A stretch of DNA of 64,000 bases from a bacterium SCSIO 12741 (GCA_024398055.1 CP073749.1:2542594-2606593), one strand, 5' to 3'. Positions 10,038 through 21,866 are shown, counted from the first letter of the stretch. The notes: generated by a model not told the origin, from the sequence alone. Translations and numbers: made by a program.

Positions 10038-10675
10038 TGAAGCTCATTGTTATTTCAAGTCCGAATAAATCTAAATCTGAAATTCGCCACATAATCGGCT
10101 TGTTCGAAGCTGGATTGGAAGTCTTTCACATTAAGAAAAGTGACTTTTCCAGAAAACAGATGAAGGCCTACCTTCAAATGATTCCTCGGAAATATCATGG
10201 GCAATTGGTTTTGCACAGTCATTATGACCTGGCGCCTAAGTTTGGATTGAAAGGTATTCACTTGTCCAAATCCAAGAGACGGAAGAGCGATGTGTTAAGA
10301 GCCATTTCCTTTTGGTATGCCAAGGTATTTACTCCAGGTCTTAAGGTGAGTAAGTCATTTCATTCCATCCAGAGTTTGATCAATGATAAGGGGAAGTATG
10401 AATATGTATTCCTAAGTCCCGTTTTCGATCGTCACGACATTCAAGAGTTTAGTGCTGCTTTTTCGGAGAAGCAATTGAGAAGTGTTTTGTTTAAAACCCA
10501 TCACAAGGTTTTTGCCCTGGGTGGAATCCGGGTTGGTCGGGTAGAGCTGGCACGCAGAACAGGTTTTGATGGAGTGGCGCTTCACAGTGCTATTTGGAAA
10601 GAGAAGAAAGATAAGATGGCTCGATTCAATGAATTGAAAACCGAAGTGGAAAGGGTATCGTCTGATATCAGTTAA
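10025..10675 (+). CDS. TenI/ThiE-like TIM-barrel protein
   Basis: 216 residues with the thiamin-phosphate-synthase superfamily layout: VISSP strand 1, EVFHIKKSDFS (ThiE LRxK region), LHSHYDLAPKFGLKGIHLS (ThiE NDRxDLA...GVHLG region), SKSFHSIQSL, YVFLSPVFDRHDIQEFSAAF and ALGGIRVGRV. Several substrate residues of true ThiE are replaced. The GVHLGQxD motif becomes GIHLSKSK, and the TxTK motif of the pyrophosphate loop is missing. TenI-like regulator or isomerase function, or a diverged ThiE, are both possible. It is third in the PPTase-GGGPS operon, and no other thiamine gene is nearby. Its 3' end overlaps the convergent porin gene by 8 bp. Confidence 0.8.
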   Translation: MEFLVKLIVISSPNKSKSEIRHIIGLFEAGLEVFHIKKSDFSRKQMKAYLQMIPRKYHGQLVLHSHYDLAPKFGLKGIHLSKSKRRKSDVLRAISFWYAKVFTPGLKVSKSFHSIQSLINDKGKYEYVFLSPVFDRHDIQEFSAAFSEKQLRSVLFKTHHKVFALGGIRVGRVELARRTGFDGVALHSAIWKEKKDKMARFNELKTEVERVSSDIS

Positions 10676-12644
10676 CAAACTCCCACTTAACCCCAAACTT
10701 AAAGGCCAGATCATTGAGCGGGTATCCTGGGCTCGCAAAGTAGTTGTAGTTAGGAATCCCTTCCATAACGTTGCTCAGTTTACCAAAGAAGTAAGCGCGG
10801 TCCACATTAACCATAAGAAAGGCTTCCAGCCATGGAAATTCGCCAAGCTTTGTTTGCGTTTGAGAATAGAATTGACGTGTTACCGGATTGTATCCATCAC
10901 CCGTATAAGCTGTCGTGTAGTATAGGTCTACCCCAATACGCATGAGCATGTCTTTCTTAAACAATTCATGCTGGATGTAGAAAGAATTGTAGGAAAGAAA
11001 CTCCGGTACATTGATGATGCCAGCCTGATCAACGAATTGGTATTGCAGCTTCAAGTCAAGGTGAAAAACGGATAACTTAAACTTTTGCTCCAGCCAGATT
11101 TGAGATAATGTAATGGTCGAATTGTATTGATTGAGTTTTTGCAGGGCGTCAAAGTAGATATGATTGCCCAAGGCCTGGTAACGACCACCGATGGAGAACC
11201 CCAATTTTGGTTGGTGAATATTAAGCTCGAGCTTTAGGTTGTTTCTTTTATTCAGAGGTTGGTCGCTGGTATTCCATTGATAAGCTGAAGAAGCGAATTC
11301 TTCCTCCAAAAGTGTTGGGTTAAGGGTCTCCAAAGTCAGCTTCGGCATGAAGTGCCAAGATCCAAGCTGGTGTAGACTTTTGAACTTAAAGATGAGATCG
11401 TTTTGGTCATGTCCGGCAAATACGGTTTTGAGTTGCAAGTGAAACTGATGCTTGCGGTAGACTGAATTGCGCAGCTCTACTCCTCCATACCAGTTGTTGT
11501 AGTAATTGTCAGTGAGCAACCGGTTCTGCTGATCGATGATGCCGTGCTGGGCATATTCTCCATATTGTATTCCGGAAGAGAGTCGAAGTCGAACATCACT
11601 TAGGCTTGAAATATGGGATGGAAAAGGGTAGAGGATAACCCCAAATTGATTGTCCACCGTGTTCACTACTGTGAGGTCAAAGATGTTGGAGCTGGTATCG
11701 GCCAAATTTCCCAACACATAGTTTCTGGCCTGAACATCTTGATCCTCGAAAATGAGTTCTTGCTTTAGGTAATTAACCTGGTGCTCAAATGAAATGCGGG
11801 GCAGGATCTTTTCGCTGATGATGGAATCCACATAGACGGAGTCATTCTCATCCTTGTAGTATTTGATTCTACGTGTGCCAAAATTGAGAAACTGGCGAAA
11901 GCCAAGTCCATAAGATCTACTGAGGTTTTTGGCCTGGAGATAATTGACTTCAAAACTTTTTCTGGTGATCTGTTCGGCCCTGGGAAGATCGGTGAATAGA
12001 GAGTCGTATCTAATTCCTCCGTTTTCTTCGTTGTAGGTGTCGTTGTAGTTAAAGTTGGCTAAGGCGCCGTAGCGATTGTTCTTACTTCTAAAACTTTGAA
12101 AGAAACCAAAGTTGTTATGCGAAGTTTTTTGTCGCTGGTAAAATCCTTCGCTTCCCGTTTTCCGGTATTCGATTCCCGTATTCCATCCGGGACTAACATT
12201 TTGCGAAAACTTGATGTTGATTCCCTCTTCTCGTTGCGCACCGTTGATGTAAAAAATCTTGGCGTAGGGTTGCGATAGATCGTAGAAGCGATTGGTATTG
12301 GTATGAAAACGAAAATCGTCGATTTGGTCAAATTGGGTTTTAAGCCCGATAGGCAAACTATCGTTAGGGCTAAGGTTGATTTGAGCCGTACCGTTGTTTC
12401 CAAGATTCATTTTGAAATTACGCATCTGTGGGGCGTAGTAGTAAAAGTCTTCCAGGGAAGTGTCAATAGGGCTGAGTAGGGTGGTGTCGGTTTGAAAGTT
12501 TTGGTGTGTAAAGTAGTTGAATTGATTTAGTTTCTCACCCCGTTGCGCTTGTGCCGTGGTATCGGTCGTTTGCTGGGCAAGAAGCAGCTGAGGAAAGATC
12601 CCCAGAAATAGGAGTAGAAATGGATGGAGTTTCAAACGTATCAC
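10668..12644 (-). CDS. Putative porin (Porin_10-type outer-membrane protein)
   Basis: 658 residues. A signal peptide ends near QLLLAQQ, followed by a short polar linker (NQFNYFTHQNFQTDTTLLSPID) and a long succession of amphipathic strands. This matches my recollection of the Bacteroidetes 'putative porin' family (QMRNFKMNLGNNGTAQINL, FFYING-type motifs, NFNYNDTYNEENGGI). The last residues are KFGVKWEFVN. The reading frame opens with GTG at 12644; a TTG at 12635 (giving KLHPFLLLFLGIF) is an equally good start. The -7 element at 12655-12662 implies a leader of only a few bases from the GTG. Role inferred as general diffusion or nutrient passage. Monocistronic. Confidence 0.8.
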   Translation of the reverse strand: MIRLKLHPFLLLFLGIFPQLLLAQQTTDTTAQAQRGEKLNQFNYFTHQNFQTDTTLLSPIDTSLEDFYYYAPQMRNFKMNLGNNGTAQINLSPNDSLPIGLKTQFDQIDDFRFHTNTNRFYDLSQPYAKIFYINGAQREEGINIKFSQNVSPGWNTGIEYRKTGSEGFYQRQKTSHNNFGFFQSFRSKNNRYGALANFNYNDTYNEENGGIRYDSLFTDLPRAEQITRKSFEVNYLQAKNLSRSYGLGFRQFLNFGTRRIKYYKDENDSVYVDSIISEKILPRISFEHQVNYLKQELIFEDQDVQARNYVLGNLADTSSNIFDLTVVNTVDNQFGVILYPFPSHISSLSDVRLRLSSGIQYGEYAQHGIIDQQNRLLTDNYYNNWYGGVELRNSVYRKHQFHLQLKTVFAGHDQNDLIFKFKSLHQLGSWHFMPKLTLETLNPTLLEEEFASSAYQWNTSDQPLNKRNNLKLELNIHQPKLGFSIGGRYQALGNHIYFDALQKLNQYNSTITLSQIWLEQKFKLSVFHLDLKLQYQFVDQAGIINVPEFLSYNSFYIQHELFKKDMLMRIGVDLYYTTAYTGDGYNPVTRQFYSQTQTKLGEFPWLEAFLMVNVDRAYFFGKLSNVMEGIPNYNYFASPGYPLNDLAFKFGVKWEFVN

Positions 12645-12654
12645 TTTGCGGCGC

Positions 12655-12687
12655 CAAATTTAAGAAGGGTAGAGCAGAGCAGGGCAA
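12655..12687 (-). promoter_or_regulatory. Promoter of the porin gene (TTG-N22-TAAATTTG)
   Basis: On the minus strand TAAATTTG (plus 12655-12662) matches TAnnTTTG, with TTG (plus 12685-12687) 22 nt upstream, inside the 17-23 nt range. The predicted start of transcription lies within about 8 nt of the GTG start. Confidence 0.55.
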
Positions 12688-12945
12688 CGAAGTAAGGAAG
12701 AATGTCAATTTTAATTCCTGAATTTTAAATTTTTAAGGCAAGGAGGGGTTTTGAATGTTGAATTTCGAATTCTGAATTTTCAACATTCAACATTCAACAT
12801 TCAACGTTCAGGATTCAGGATTAGAATTACGTCCGGAATACGTTTGGCTCAGATTTGAAGATTACCTACGGTGATCGCTACGCTCAGAGTTGAGGATTGG
12901 ATATTGGATATTGAAGATTGAAAGGTAGTTGTAGGGGTATAAAAC
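12688..12945. repeat. Intergenic heptamer repeats and 12-bp inverted repeat
   Basis: This gene-free stretch holds two short arrays with a 7-bp period. The first (12781-12822) has six units: CAACATT three times, CAACGTT, CAGGATT twice. The second (12892-12919) has four units: GAGGATT, GGATATT twice, GAAGATT. A perfect 12-bp inverted repeat, TTGAATGTTGAA (12751-12762) and TTCAACATTCAA (12779-12790), overlaps the first array. I see no ORF. Similar ATTCAAC-type repeats are familiar from Flavobacteriales intergenic DNA, and their role is unknown. Confidence 0.75.
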
Positions 12946-12979
12946 AAAAAAGCCCGACCAAGAATTGGACGGGCTTTTT
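12946..12979 (-). terminator. Terminator of the rRNA operon
   Basis: AAAAAGCCCG ... CGGGCTTTTT forms a strong hairpin with a T-run after it on the minus strand. It lies directly downstream of the 5S gene. Confidence 0.85.
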
Positions 12980-13089
12980 AAAGGTCGGCGACTACCTACT
13001 CTCCCTCGAAAGAAGTACCATCGGCGCAAGTGGGCTTAACTGCTCTGTTCGGAATGGTAAGAGGTGATCCCCACCGCCATAGTCACCGT
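12980..13089 (-). rRNA. rrf: 5S ribosomal RNA
   Basis: The minus-strand sequence begins GGTGACTATGGCGGTGGGG and holds the universal 5S stretch with CCATTCCGAACAG and TTAAGCCCACTTGCGCC. About 110 nt, normal for Bacteroidetes. The ends are placed by the closing helix (GGTGACTA near the 5' end, TAGTCGCC near the 3' end) and are good to a few bases. Confidence 0.93.
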
Positions 13090-13202
13090 AAATCGTTTGA
13101 CTTAGCGTCAGTATTTTAATAACACACTGGACGTTTTGAAGAGAGGCTAAATAAAGGAGTTACAAGAACCCAGATCTTAGCTTATAGAATATTTCGCTGC
13201 GA

Positions 13203-16070
<2,868 letters not shown>

Positions 16071-16399
16071 TCCGCAATTGGCGATATATCCTAAAGCCTT
16101 GATCTAATTGTTTTCTTGTTACTCGTTGTTTTTACTTAGCTTCTCTCTTCTTTCGTCCAATATGTCAAAGAACTTCTTGTTTAGCAGCTTCCCTCTCTGC
16201 GCCTATAACTCCGTGATGTGTAAGAAAGAATAGAGTTATTGATCACTTCCTGAGTAAGCCTTTCTAACGGCTAAACTAAAAGTTGAATTACAAGGAATCG
16301 AACCTTGTTGTTTGCACCAGCAAATTCTGTTATTTAAAGAACATTCGTTGTTTGATTTATCATCTCACAACCTATTCGGCCATCTTTAATGACCTTTTG
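16071..16399 (-). other. 16S-23S spacer, part between tRNA-Ala and 23S
   Basis: About 330 bp with no gene. It contains two boxA-like antitermination motifs on the minus strand (GTTCTTTAA at plus 16334-16342, GTTCTTTGACA at plus 16163-16173). It also contains an isolated hairpin at 16290-16308 that looks exactly like a tRNA T-arm (stem ACAAGG/CCTTGT, loop TTCGATT). The remaining sequence probably forms the processing stem of 23S. Confidence 0.6.
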
Positions 16400-16472
16400 T
16401 GGAGAATATCGGAGTCGAACCGATGACCTCCTGCGTGCAAGGCAGGCGCTCTAGCCAGCTGAGCTAATCCCC
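16400..16472 (-). tRNA. tRNA-Ala (anticodon TGC)
   Basis: 73 nt without encoded CCA. It starts GGGGATTAGCTCAGC, has the anticodon loop CTTGCAC (TGC) and the T-loop TTCGACT, and ends CTCCA. It lies in the 16S-23S spacer, as usual. Confidence 0.97.
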
Positions 16473-16548
16473 GGACAATCAGTATCGAGTTTGAGTTCGA
16501 GTGCGAGGTTTTCCTCGTTCTCTTTCTCTTATCTCGCTGCTGAGATTG

Positions 16549-16622
16549 TAGTCCCGGGCAGACTTGAACTGCCGACCCCTACATTATCAGTGTAGTGCTC
16601 TAACCAGCTGAGCTACGGGACT
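16549..16622 (-). tRNA. tRNA-Ile (anticodon GAT)
   Basis: 74 nt. It starts AGTCCCGTAGCTCAGC, has the anticodon loop CTGATAA (GAT) and the T-loop TTCAAGT, and its acceptor stem AGTCCCG/CGGGACT is perfect with discriminator A. First tRNA of the spacer. Confidence 0.97.
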
Positions 16623-16757
16623 CTAAAAAGAGTGTAACCCCTCCGGTGGGAGCTTGGCTCACTCTGCACCAAAATTTTAAAAAGTTAAATAAGCACCAGA
16701 CAGCTCTTTCATTGGAATTCATTGTTCTTATCCTTTTTGAAAGAGTATTTGTCTCTA

Positions 16758-18277
<1,520 letters not shown>

Positions 18278-18521
18278 TATAAAAGTGTTTAAAACTGACT
18301 CCCTCAAGAAATCGATAAGAGAATCCTAATGATTCGCTATCTAGTGCTATTCAACTTTTTCAAAGAACTTCTTCTGATTCGAAAACCAGAAATGTTCACT
18401 TATATCAATCTACACAACCCTTTCTCTTCAATTCAATTCTCTCGCCTCAATCAATCTCTCAATCTTCAGCTGTGTTGTGTGTCTTAATCTTTCGTAGAAC
18501 GTTTCCCCTTAAACGGGCCGG
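18278..18521 (-). promoter_or_regulatory. rRNA operon leader with boxA-like motif
   Basis: About 240 nt between promoter and mature 16S. A boxA-like GTTCTTTG (plus 18361-18368, minus strand) is placed where NusB/S10 antitermination signals are expected. The rest should pair with spacer sequence to form the 16S processing stem. No ORF. Confidence 0.5.
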
Positions 18522-18551
18522 CAAAAGTAAGAAGGTTTTCTTAATAACCAA
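18522..18551 (-). promoter_or_regulatory. rRNA promoter, copy nearest 16S (TTG-N19-TACTTTTG)
   Basis: On the minus strand, TTG (plus 18549-18551) and TACTTTTG (plus 18522-18529) are separated by exactly 19 nt, a full Bacteroidetes sigma-70 promoter. Downstream of it the sequence can form a hairpin (CGTTT...AAACG). Confidence 0.85.
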
Positions 18552-18577
18552 GTAACTTTCTAAAAATATTTTTTTTC

Positions 18578-18736
18578 GCCGATTTGTTTAAGAACGATAC
18601 CCGTTTCGAACGGGGCGGCAAAAGTAAGAAGGTTTTTTTAATCACCAACTGTCTTTTGAGAAATATTTTTTGTCTGCCGATTTGTTTAAGAACGATACCC
18701 GTTTCGAACGGGGCGGCAAAAGTAAGAAGGTTTTTT
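18578..18736 (-). repeat. Two perfect 61-bp direct repeats carrying rRNA promoters
   Basis: Bases 18578-18638 and 18676-18736 are identical over 61 bp. Each copy contains the -7 element TACTTTTG and, just downstream in the transcript, a short hairpin (CCCGTT/AACGGG). The 98-bp offset places the promoters at the same spacing as the third, more diverged copy. Confidence 0.9.
18619..18648 (-). promoter_or_regulatory. rRNA promoter, middle copy
   Basis: TTG (plus 18646-18648), 19 nt spacer, TACTTTTG (plus 18619-18626) on the minus strand. Confidence 0.85.
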
Positions 18737-18746
18737 AGTTGAACAA
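18717..18746 (-). promoter_or_regulatory. rRNA promoter, distal copy
   Basis: TTG (plus 18744-18746), 19 nt spacer, TACTTTTG (plus 18717-18724) on the minus strand. It is the most upstream of three tandem promoters. Confidence 0.85.
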
Positions 18747-18810
18747 GCTTTTCTTAAAAAATACCTGGAAAATTTTAATTCTATCCCAAATAGCGGAGCC
18801 TCTTTTAGCC

Positions 18811-18818
18811 TACTTTTG
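18811..18818 (+). promoter_or_regulatory. -7 promoter element (TACTTTTG)
   Basis: A perfect TAnnTTTG on the plus strand, 30 nt before ATG 18849. It shows that a TTG at 18816 cannot be the start of the gene, since that codon lies inside the promoter. Confidence 0.65.
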
Positions 18819-18848
18819 GGGATACACAGAACATATATACCTGTTAGT

Positions 18849-19463
18849 ATGAAATATTGGTTTACTTTTTTTGTTGTAATGAGTTTTTCATTTACCGCTG
18901 TTGCTCAGGCTCCTGAGGCATCGGATTCCACTTATGTACAGGAACCTCAAAAGGAAAAGAAGCCGAAGGCTAATTATAAAAAGGTCTTTTTGGGTGGCGG
19001 AATTGGATTGGGGATATCCTCTAATAGCGGAAGTATCAATATTTCTCCCATGGTGGGATATAATGTGACTAAGAATTTGCAAACCGCTGTTCGATTTACC
19101 TATTGGTATCAGTGGGGGAGAGCATGGGATGCTCGCGGTCGTCAGCATAACTACAGTGGTAATATTTATGCAACCAGTGTATTTGCCCGGTATGTTTTGT
19201 TTAAAGGATTGTTTGCTCATGTAGAGCCAGAGTGGATGAACTTGCCTACCTATTATTGGAAGGCGAATTCTATTTCTCCGGTAGAGTATGAACTGGTTGA
19301 GGAACGGGTTGATGCATTCAACTTTTATCTGGGAGGTGGTTTCTACCAAGGATTCAGTGGCAACTCGGGTGCATTCTTCATGATTCTATACAATTTGAAC
19401 GAAACCGAAAACTCTTTTTATTCCAATCCCTACTTCCAGGTAGGTTTTGCCGTAGGAATTTAG
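18849..19463 (+). CDS. Outer-membrane beta-barrel protein
   Basis: 204 residues from ATG 18849: MKYWFTFFVVMSFSFTAVAQ is a signal peptide. A short charged linker (PQKEKKPKANYKK) precedes repeated amphipathic strands with alternating aromatic residues (VFLGGGIGLGISSNSGSINI, AVRFTYWYQWG, NFYLGGGFYQGF). The last strand ends YFQVGFAVGI. The size fits an 8-stranded small barrel. It has no enzyme motif. It diverges from the rRNA promoters and is followed 27 bp later by the DUF3667 gene. Function unknown. Confidence 0.75.
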   Translation: MKYWFTFFVVMSFSFTAVAQAPEASDSTYVQEPQKEKKPKANYKKVFLGGGIGLGISSNSGSINISPMVGYNVTKNLQTAVRFTYWYQWGRAWDARGRQHNYSGNIYATSVFARYVLFKGLFAHVEPEWMNLPTYYWKANSISPVEYELVEERVDAFNFYLGGGFYQGFSGNSGAFFMILYNLNETENSFYSNPYFQVGFAVGI

Positions 19464-19490
19464 GCTAACCAAGTAGATCAATCCTATATA

Positions 19491-20438
19491 ATGGAAAGCC
19501 ATTCGGAGGAATGCAAAAACTGTGGTCATGTATACCAGGGTAATTTCTGCCCTGAGTGTGGCCAGTCATCAAAAGATCTAAATCGTCCCTTAAGTGTTTT
19601 GATCTATGACTTGGTCGGAACCTTATTCGCTTTTGATACCCGATTATTGAATACGACTAAAACGGTATTCATTCAACCGGGAAGGTATCCTGAAGATCTT
19701 TTGGACGGACGCAGAGCCAAACACGTACCTCCTTTCCGTTTGTTTGTATTTGCCAGTTTCATTTTCTTTTTACTTCTATCTATAAGAGGTAATCAGATTA
19801 TAGATGATTCAGATTTTGAAAATAGTGAGCTACCTGTCCAGACCACCAATGATTCCATAGCGAGAATTGATTCTATCCAATTGGATTCGGCTTACCTTGA
19901 AATTGCCGCTGATTCGATTTCGTTTAATGTAGGCAACGAGCCGATGGGGGCAAAACTCGTAAAGGAAGAAATTCGGAAAAGTTTGAGGGAGGAAAACCTG
20001 TCCCGCTCGCAGCAAGTGTTTTATCGAAGAGTGCTTCGGGTACTTGACTATCCGGAATTGTTCTTTTCGAAGTTTGTGCGTTACCTGTCCTGGTCTTTTT
20101 TCTTATTAATGCCCTTTTATGCTTTTTTGCTCTGGCTGGTTTTTCGCAAGAAGCGGAGACTGTACATCGGGCATTTGATTTTCTCCTTATCGGTACACAC
20201 TTTTCTCTTTGCCGTGTTTGCTGTAATCGTACTAATCCAACTTGTAGTGAGCTGGGAACTTCAACCCGAATGGTACTTACTCCTTACTATCCCTGTCTAT
20301 TTTTGGTTGGCGAGCAAGCGATTTTACCACGAGAGTAATTTTAAGCTCATCTTAAAATCCCTCTTTTTAACGGTAAGCTATTTAACGACGGTACTCGTGT
20401 CAACGATCCTAATCTTGTACTTGTCTCTTGTTTACTAA
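19491..20438 (+). CDS. DUF3667 domain membrane protein with N-terminal zinc ribbon
   Basis: 315 residues. The N-terminus has a four-cysteine zinc ribbon, CKNCGHVYQGNFCPECGQ (residues 8-25). The DUF3667 core follows (LIYDLVGTLFAFDTRLLNTT, then PGRYPEDLLDGRRAKHVPPF). About five membrane segments follow, near residues 80-98, 195-215, 225-250, 258-275 and 290-312. A polar loop of about 90 residues separates the first from the second. The family is restricted mostly to Bacteroidetes and has no known function. No ATP or catalytic motif is visible. Confidence 0.85.
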   Translation: MESHSEECKNCGHVYQGNFCPECGQSSKDLNRPLSVLIYDLVGTLFAFDTRLLNTTKTVFIQPGRYPEDLLDGRRAKHVPPFRLFVFASFIFFLLLSIRGNQIIDDSDFENSELPVQTTNDSIARIDSIQLDSAYLEIAADSISFNVGNEPMGAKLVKEEIRKSLREENLSRSQQVFYRRVLRVLDYPELFFSKFVRYLSWSFFLLMPFYAFLLWLVFRKKRRLYIGHLIFSLSVHTFLFAVFAVIVLIQLVVSWELQPEWYLLLTIPVYFWLASKRFYHESNFKLILKSLFLTVSYLTTVLVSTILILYLSLVY

Positions 20439-20448
20439 TTGTTGGAGA

Positions 20449-21459
20449 TCAGTACAGATCATTTTTTACAATCCGGTCCATCAGTTTAGTTAGTTCTTGC
20501 TGCACTTTTCCGAAGTATTGATTCCTCTCCTTTTCACGGGTGTTGCTTAGGTTTATGGATTTCTGAATTTGGGCATGGAACCAAAAGTCCATTTCGTCGC
20601 AAAATTCGGGATCGGTTGTGGTGGTGAAGTTGAAGTAAGCGAAGCTTTGGAAGAATATTTTTCTTTCCGGTTGAACGAGAAGAGCTGAATTCTCCATGAC
20701 CAATAGCTCATTAAAATAGAGCTCATATGGGATGTTGGTCAACTTTACCGGATCATTGGGGTGAATCTTGCAATTATAGACGGCTTGCTTTTCGATCACT
20801 TCAAACAGGGCCTTGTACTGCTCGCAGATGTTTAGGGCGGTTTGTTTGTTTCGGATCAATCGAGCATCAAAATAATATTCCAACTGTCTAATAAAATTGA
20901 GAACTGCTATTTCGGACCAAATCTCAATTCCTGGAATTTGAGAAAAACTGTCCATCATACCCTTCCATTGATCCTGAAAGAAGTCGATAAATTCTTCTGG
21001 TCTGAAATGTTTATTCTCTTCATTCAACGCTCCAACCGAGTTGAGCCAGGTGAATACCTTGAAGGCAGCTAAGTCGGGATAGGCAAAATGATAAAGTACC
21101 GGAATGTCTTTGGTGGAGTAGTACACACGACCATCAGGAAATTGGAGTTGGGCTTTCATCATCATTAACATGTCGCCCAAGTTGGTTTTAATATCCTCTA
21201 AGTTTCGAATGATTTTTCTCCGAGAAAAAGGAATGGCAACATCCTCTTTGGGAGCTGAGGGAAAAACCTGGTACTTTTCGTTGAGAATGGCGGCTTCTTC
21301 AAAAGACAAGTCACTTTTACCGTTCATTCTGCGGTAAGCACCATGGATGCTAATTCCCAAATTTTGAGCTAAAACTTCCGATAGTTTCTGATTATCAGGA
21401 ATAATTTGTTCCAATCGAGCTAAAAAAGCCAATTGATTTTCCTTCGATTTTGATGTCAT
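20449..21459 (-). CDS. Helix-turn-helix regulator-like protein
   Basis: 336 residues. The N-terminal about 65 residues read as an HTH (LSEVLAQNLGISIHGAYRRMNGKSDLSFEEAAIL), close to XRE-type helices with one insertion. The rest is helical, hydrophilic and without a recognised domain, with a cluster of aromatic residues (RQLEYYFDARLI, FFQSFAYFNFTTTTDPEF). Proteins with this plan occur across Bacteroidetes and are annotated only as HTH proteins. An imperfect 18-bp inverted repeat 34-90 bp upstream of its start could be its own operator. It converges with the DUF3667 gene (10 bp apart). Target unknown. Confidence 0.65.
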   Translation of the reverse strand: MTSKSKENQLAFLARLEQIIPDNQKLSEVLAQNLGISIHGAYRRMNGKSDLSFEEAAILNEKYQVFPSAPKEDVAIPFSRRKIIRNLEDIKTNLGDMLMMMKAQLQFPDGRVYYSTKDIPVLYHFAYPDLAAFKVFTWLNSVGALNEENKHFRPEEFIDFFQDQWKGMMDSFSQIPGIEIWSEIAVLNFIRQLEYYFDARLIRNKQTALNICEQYKALFEVIEKQAVYNCKIHPNDPVKLTNIPYELYFNELLVMENSALLVQPERKIFFQSFAYFNFTTTTDPEFCDEMDFWFHAQIQKSINLSNTREKERNQYFGKVQQELTKLMDRIVKNDLY

Positions 21460-21492
21460 TCGCGATTAGGGATTACTTATTATCAAAAAATA

Positions 21493-21549
21493 TTTGCAAA
21501 AATCGCAATCAATCGTGTGATCGAGTTCAAAGATTGCGAAAAATGCAAA
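21493..21549. promoter_or_regulatory. Imperfect inverted repeat, candidate operator of the HTH gene
   Basis: Left arm 21493-21510 (TTTGCAAAAATCGCAATC) and right arm 21532-21549 (GATTGCGAAAAATGCAAA) match in their outer 6 and inner 8 bases, with an A-tract/T-tract mismatch in the middle. It lies 34-90 bp upstream of ATG 21459, where an autoregulatory site would be expected. Confidence 0.4.
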
Positions 21550-21704
21550 ACCCTCGGTTACGAAATTTGAGACTTTCATCCACATGGGGGAGAAATGTCG
21601 TCCGGCATGATGCAATCCTTGCGAGAAATGAGATTGATCATTTGGCCATAGAGCTGATGGTGATTTGTGCAAATCGAATCGCCCCTAATTATTCAAACCT
21701 TTGA

Positions 21705-21836
21705 CCTGTACCCATCGATGATGGAGAAGGGAAAATACCTACTGGGATCATAGACAATGCTTGGCTAAAGCCCTTCCCGTTCTTCCATCTTCGATTTTAT
21801 GACGACAAGCTGGGCCCAATTAGCCAGGAATTGTAA
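21705..21836 (+). pseudogene. Short coding remnant, possibly aldose-1-epimerase-like
   Basis: 43 codons with no start codon and a TAA end. The translation begins PVPIDDGEGKIPTGIID and ends FYDDKLGPISQEL. The segment (I)PTG followed by a PF.FF stretch recalls the GalM motif region (PVD..IPTG ... TPFDF). It is too short to be a gene and may be coincidence. Confidence 0.25.
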
Positions 21837-21837
21837 G

Positions 21838-21866
21838 ACTCGGAGCTTAAAAGCTCTGAGTTTTCA
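21838..21866 (+). terminator. Terminator-like hairpin before the OleD-like gene
   Basis: ACTCGGAGCTT pairs with AAGCTCTGAGT (one internal mismatch) and is followed by TTTT. It may end an upstream transcript or act as an attenuator for the operon starting 62 bp later. Confidence 0.5.

Noticed and set aside
18578-18736. CRISPR array
   Set aside because: There are only two perfect units with one related copy, each carrying promoter elements. No uniform spacers and no cas genes.
18816-18848. TTG start 33 bases upstream of the barrel gene ATG
   Set aside because: The TTG lies inside a perfect TAnnTTTG promoter element, and the ATG at 18849 begins a proper signal peptide.
21450-21704. 84-codon plus-strand open frame
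   Set aside because: It overlaps the start of the HTH gene and its upstream inverted repeat, and the translation shows no domain-like pattern.
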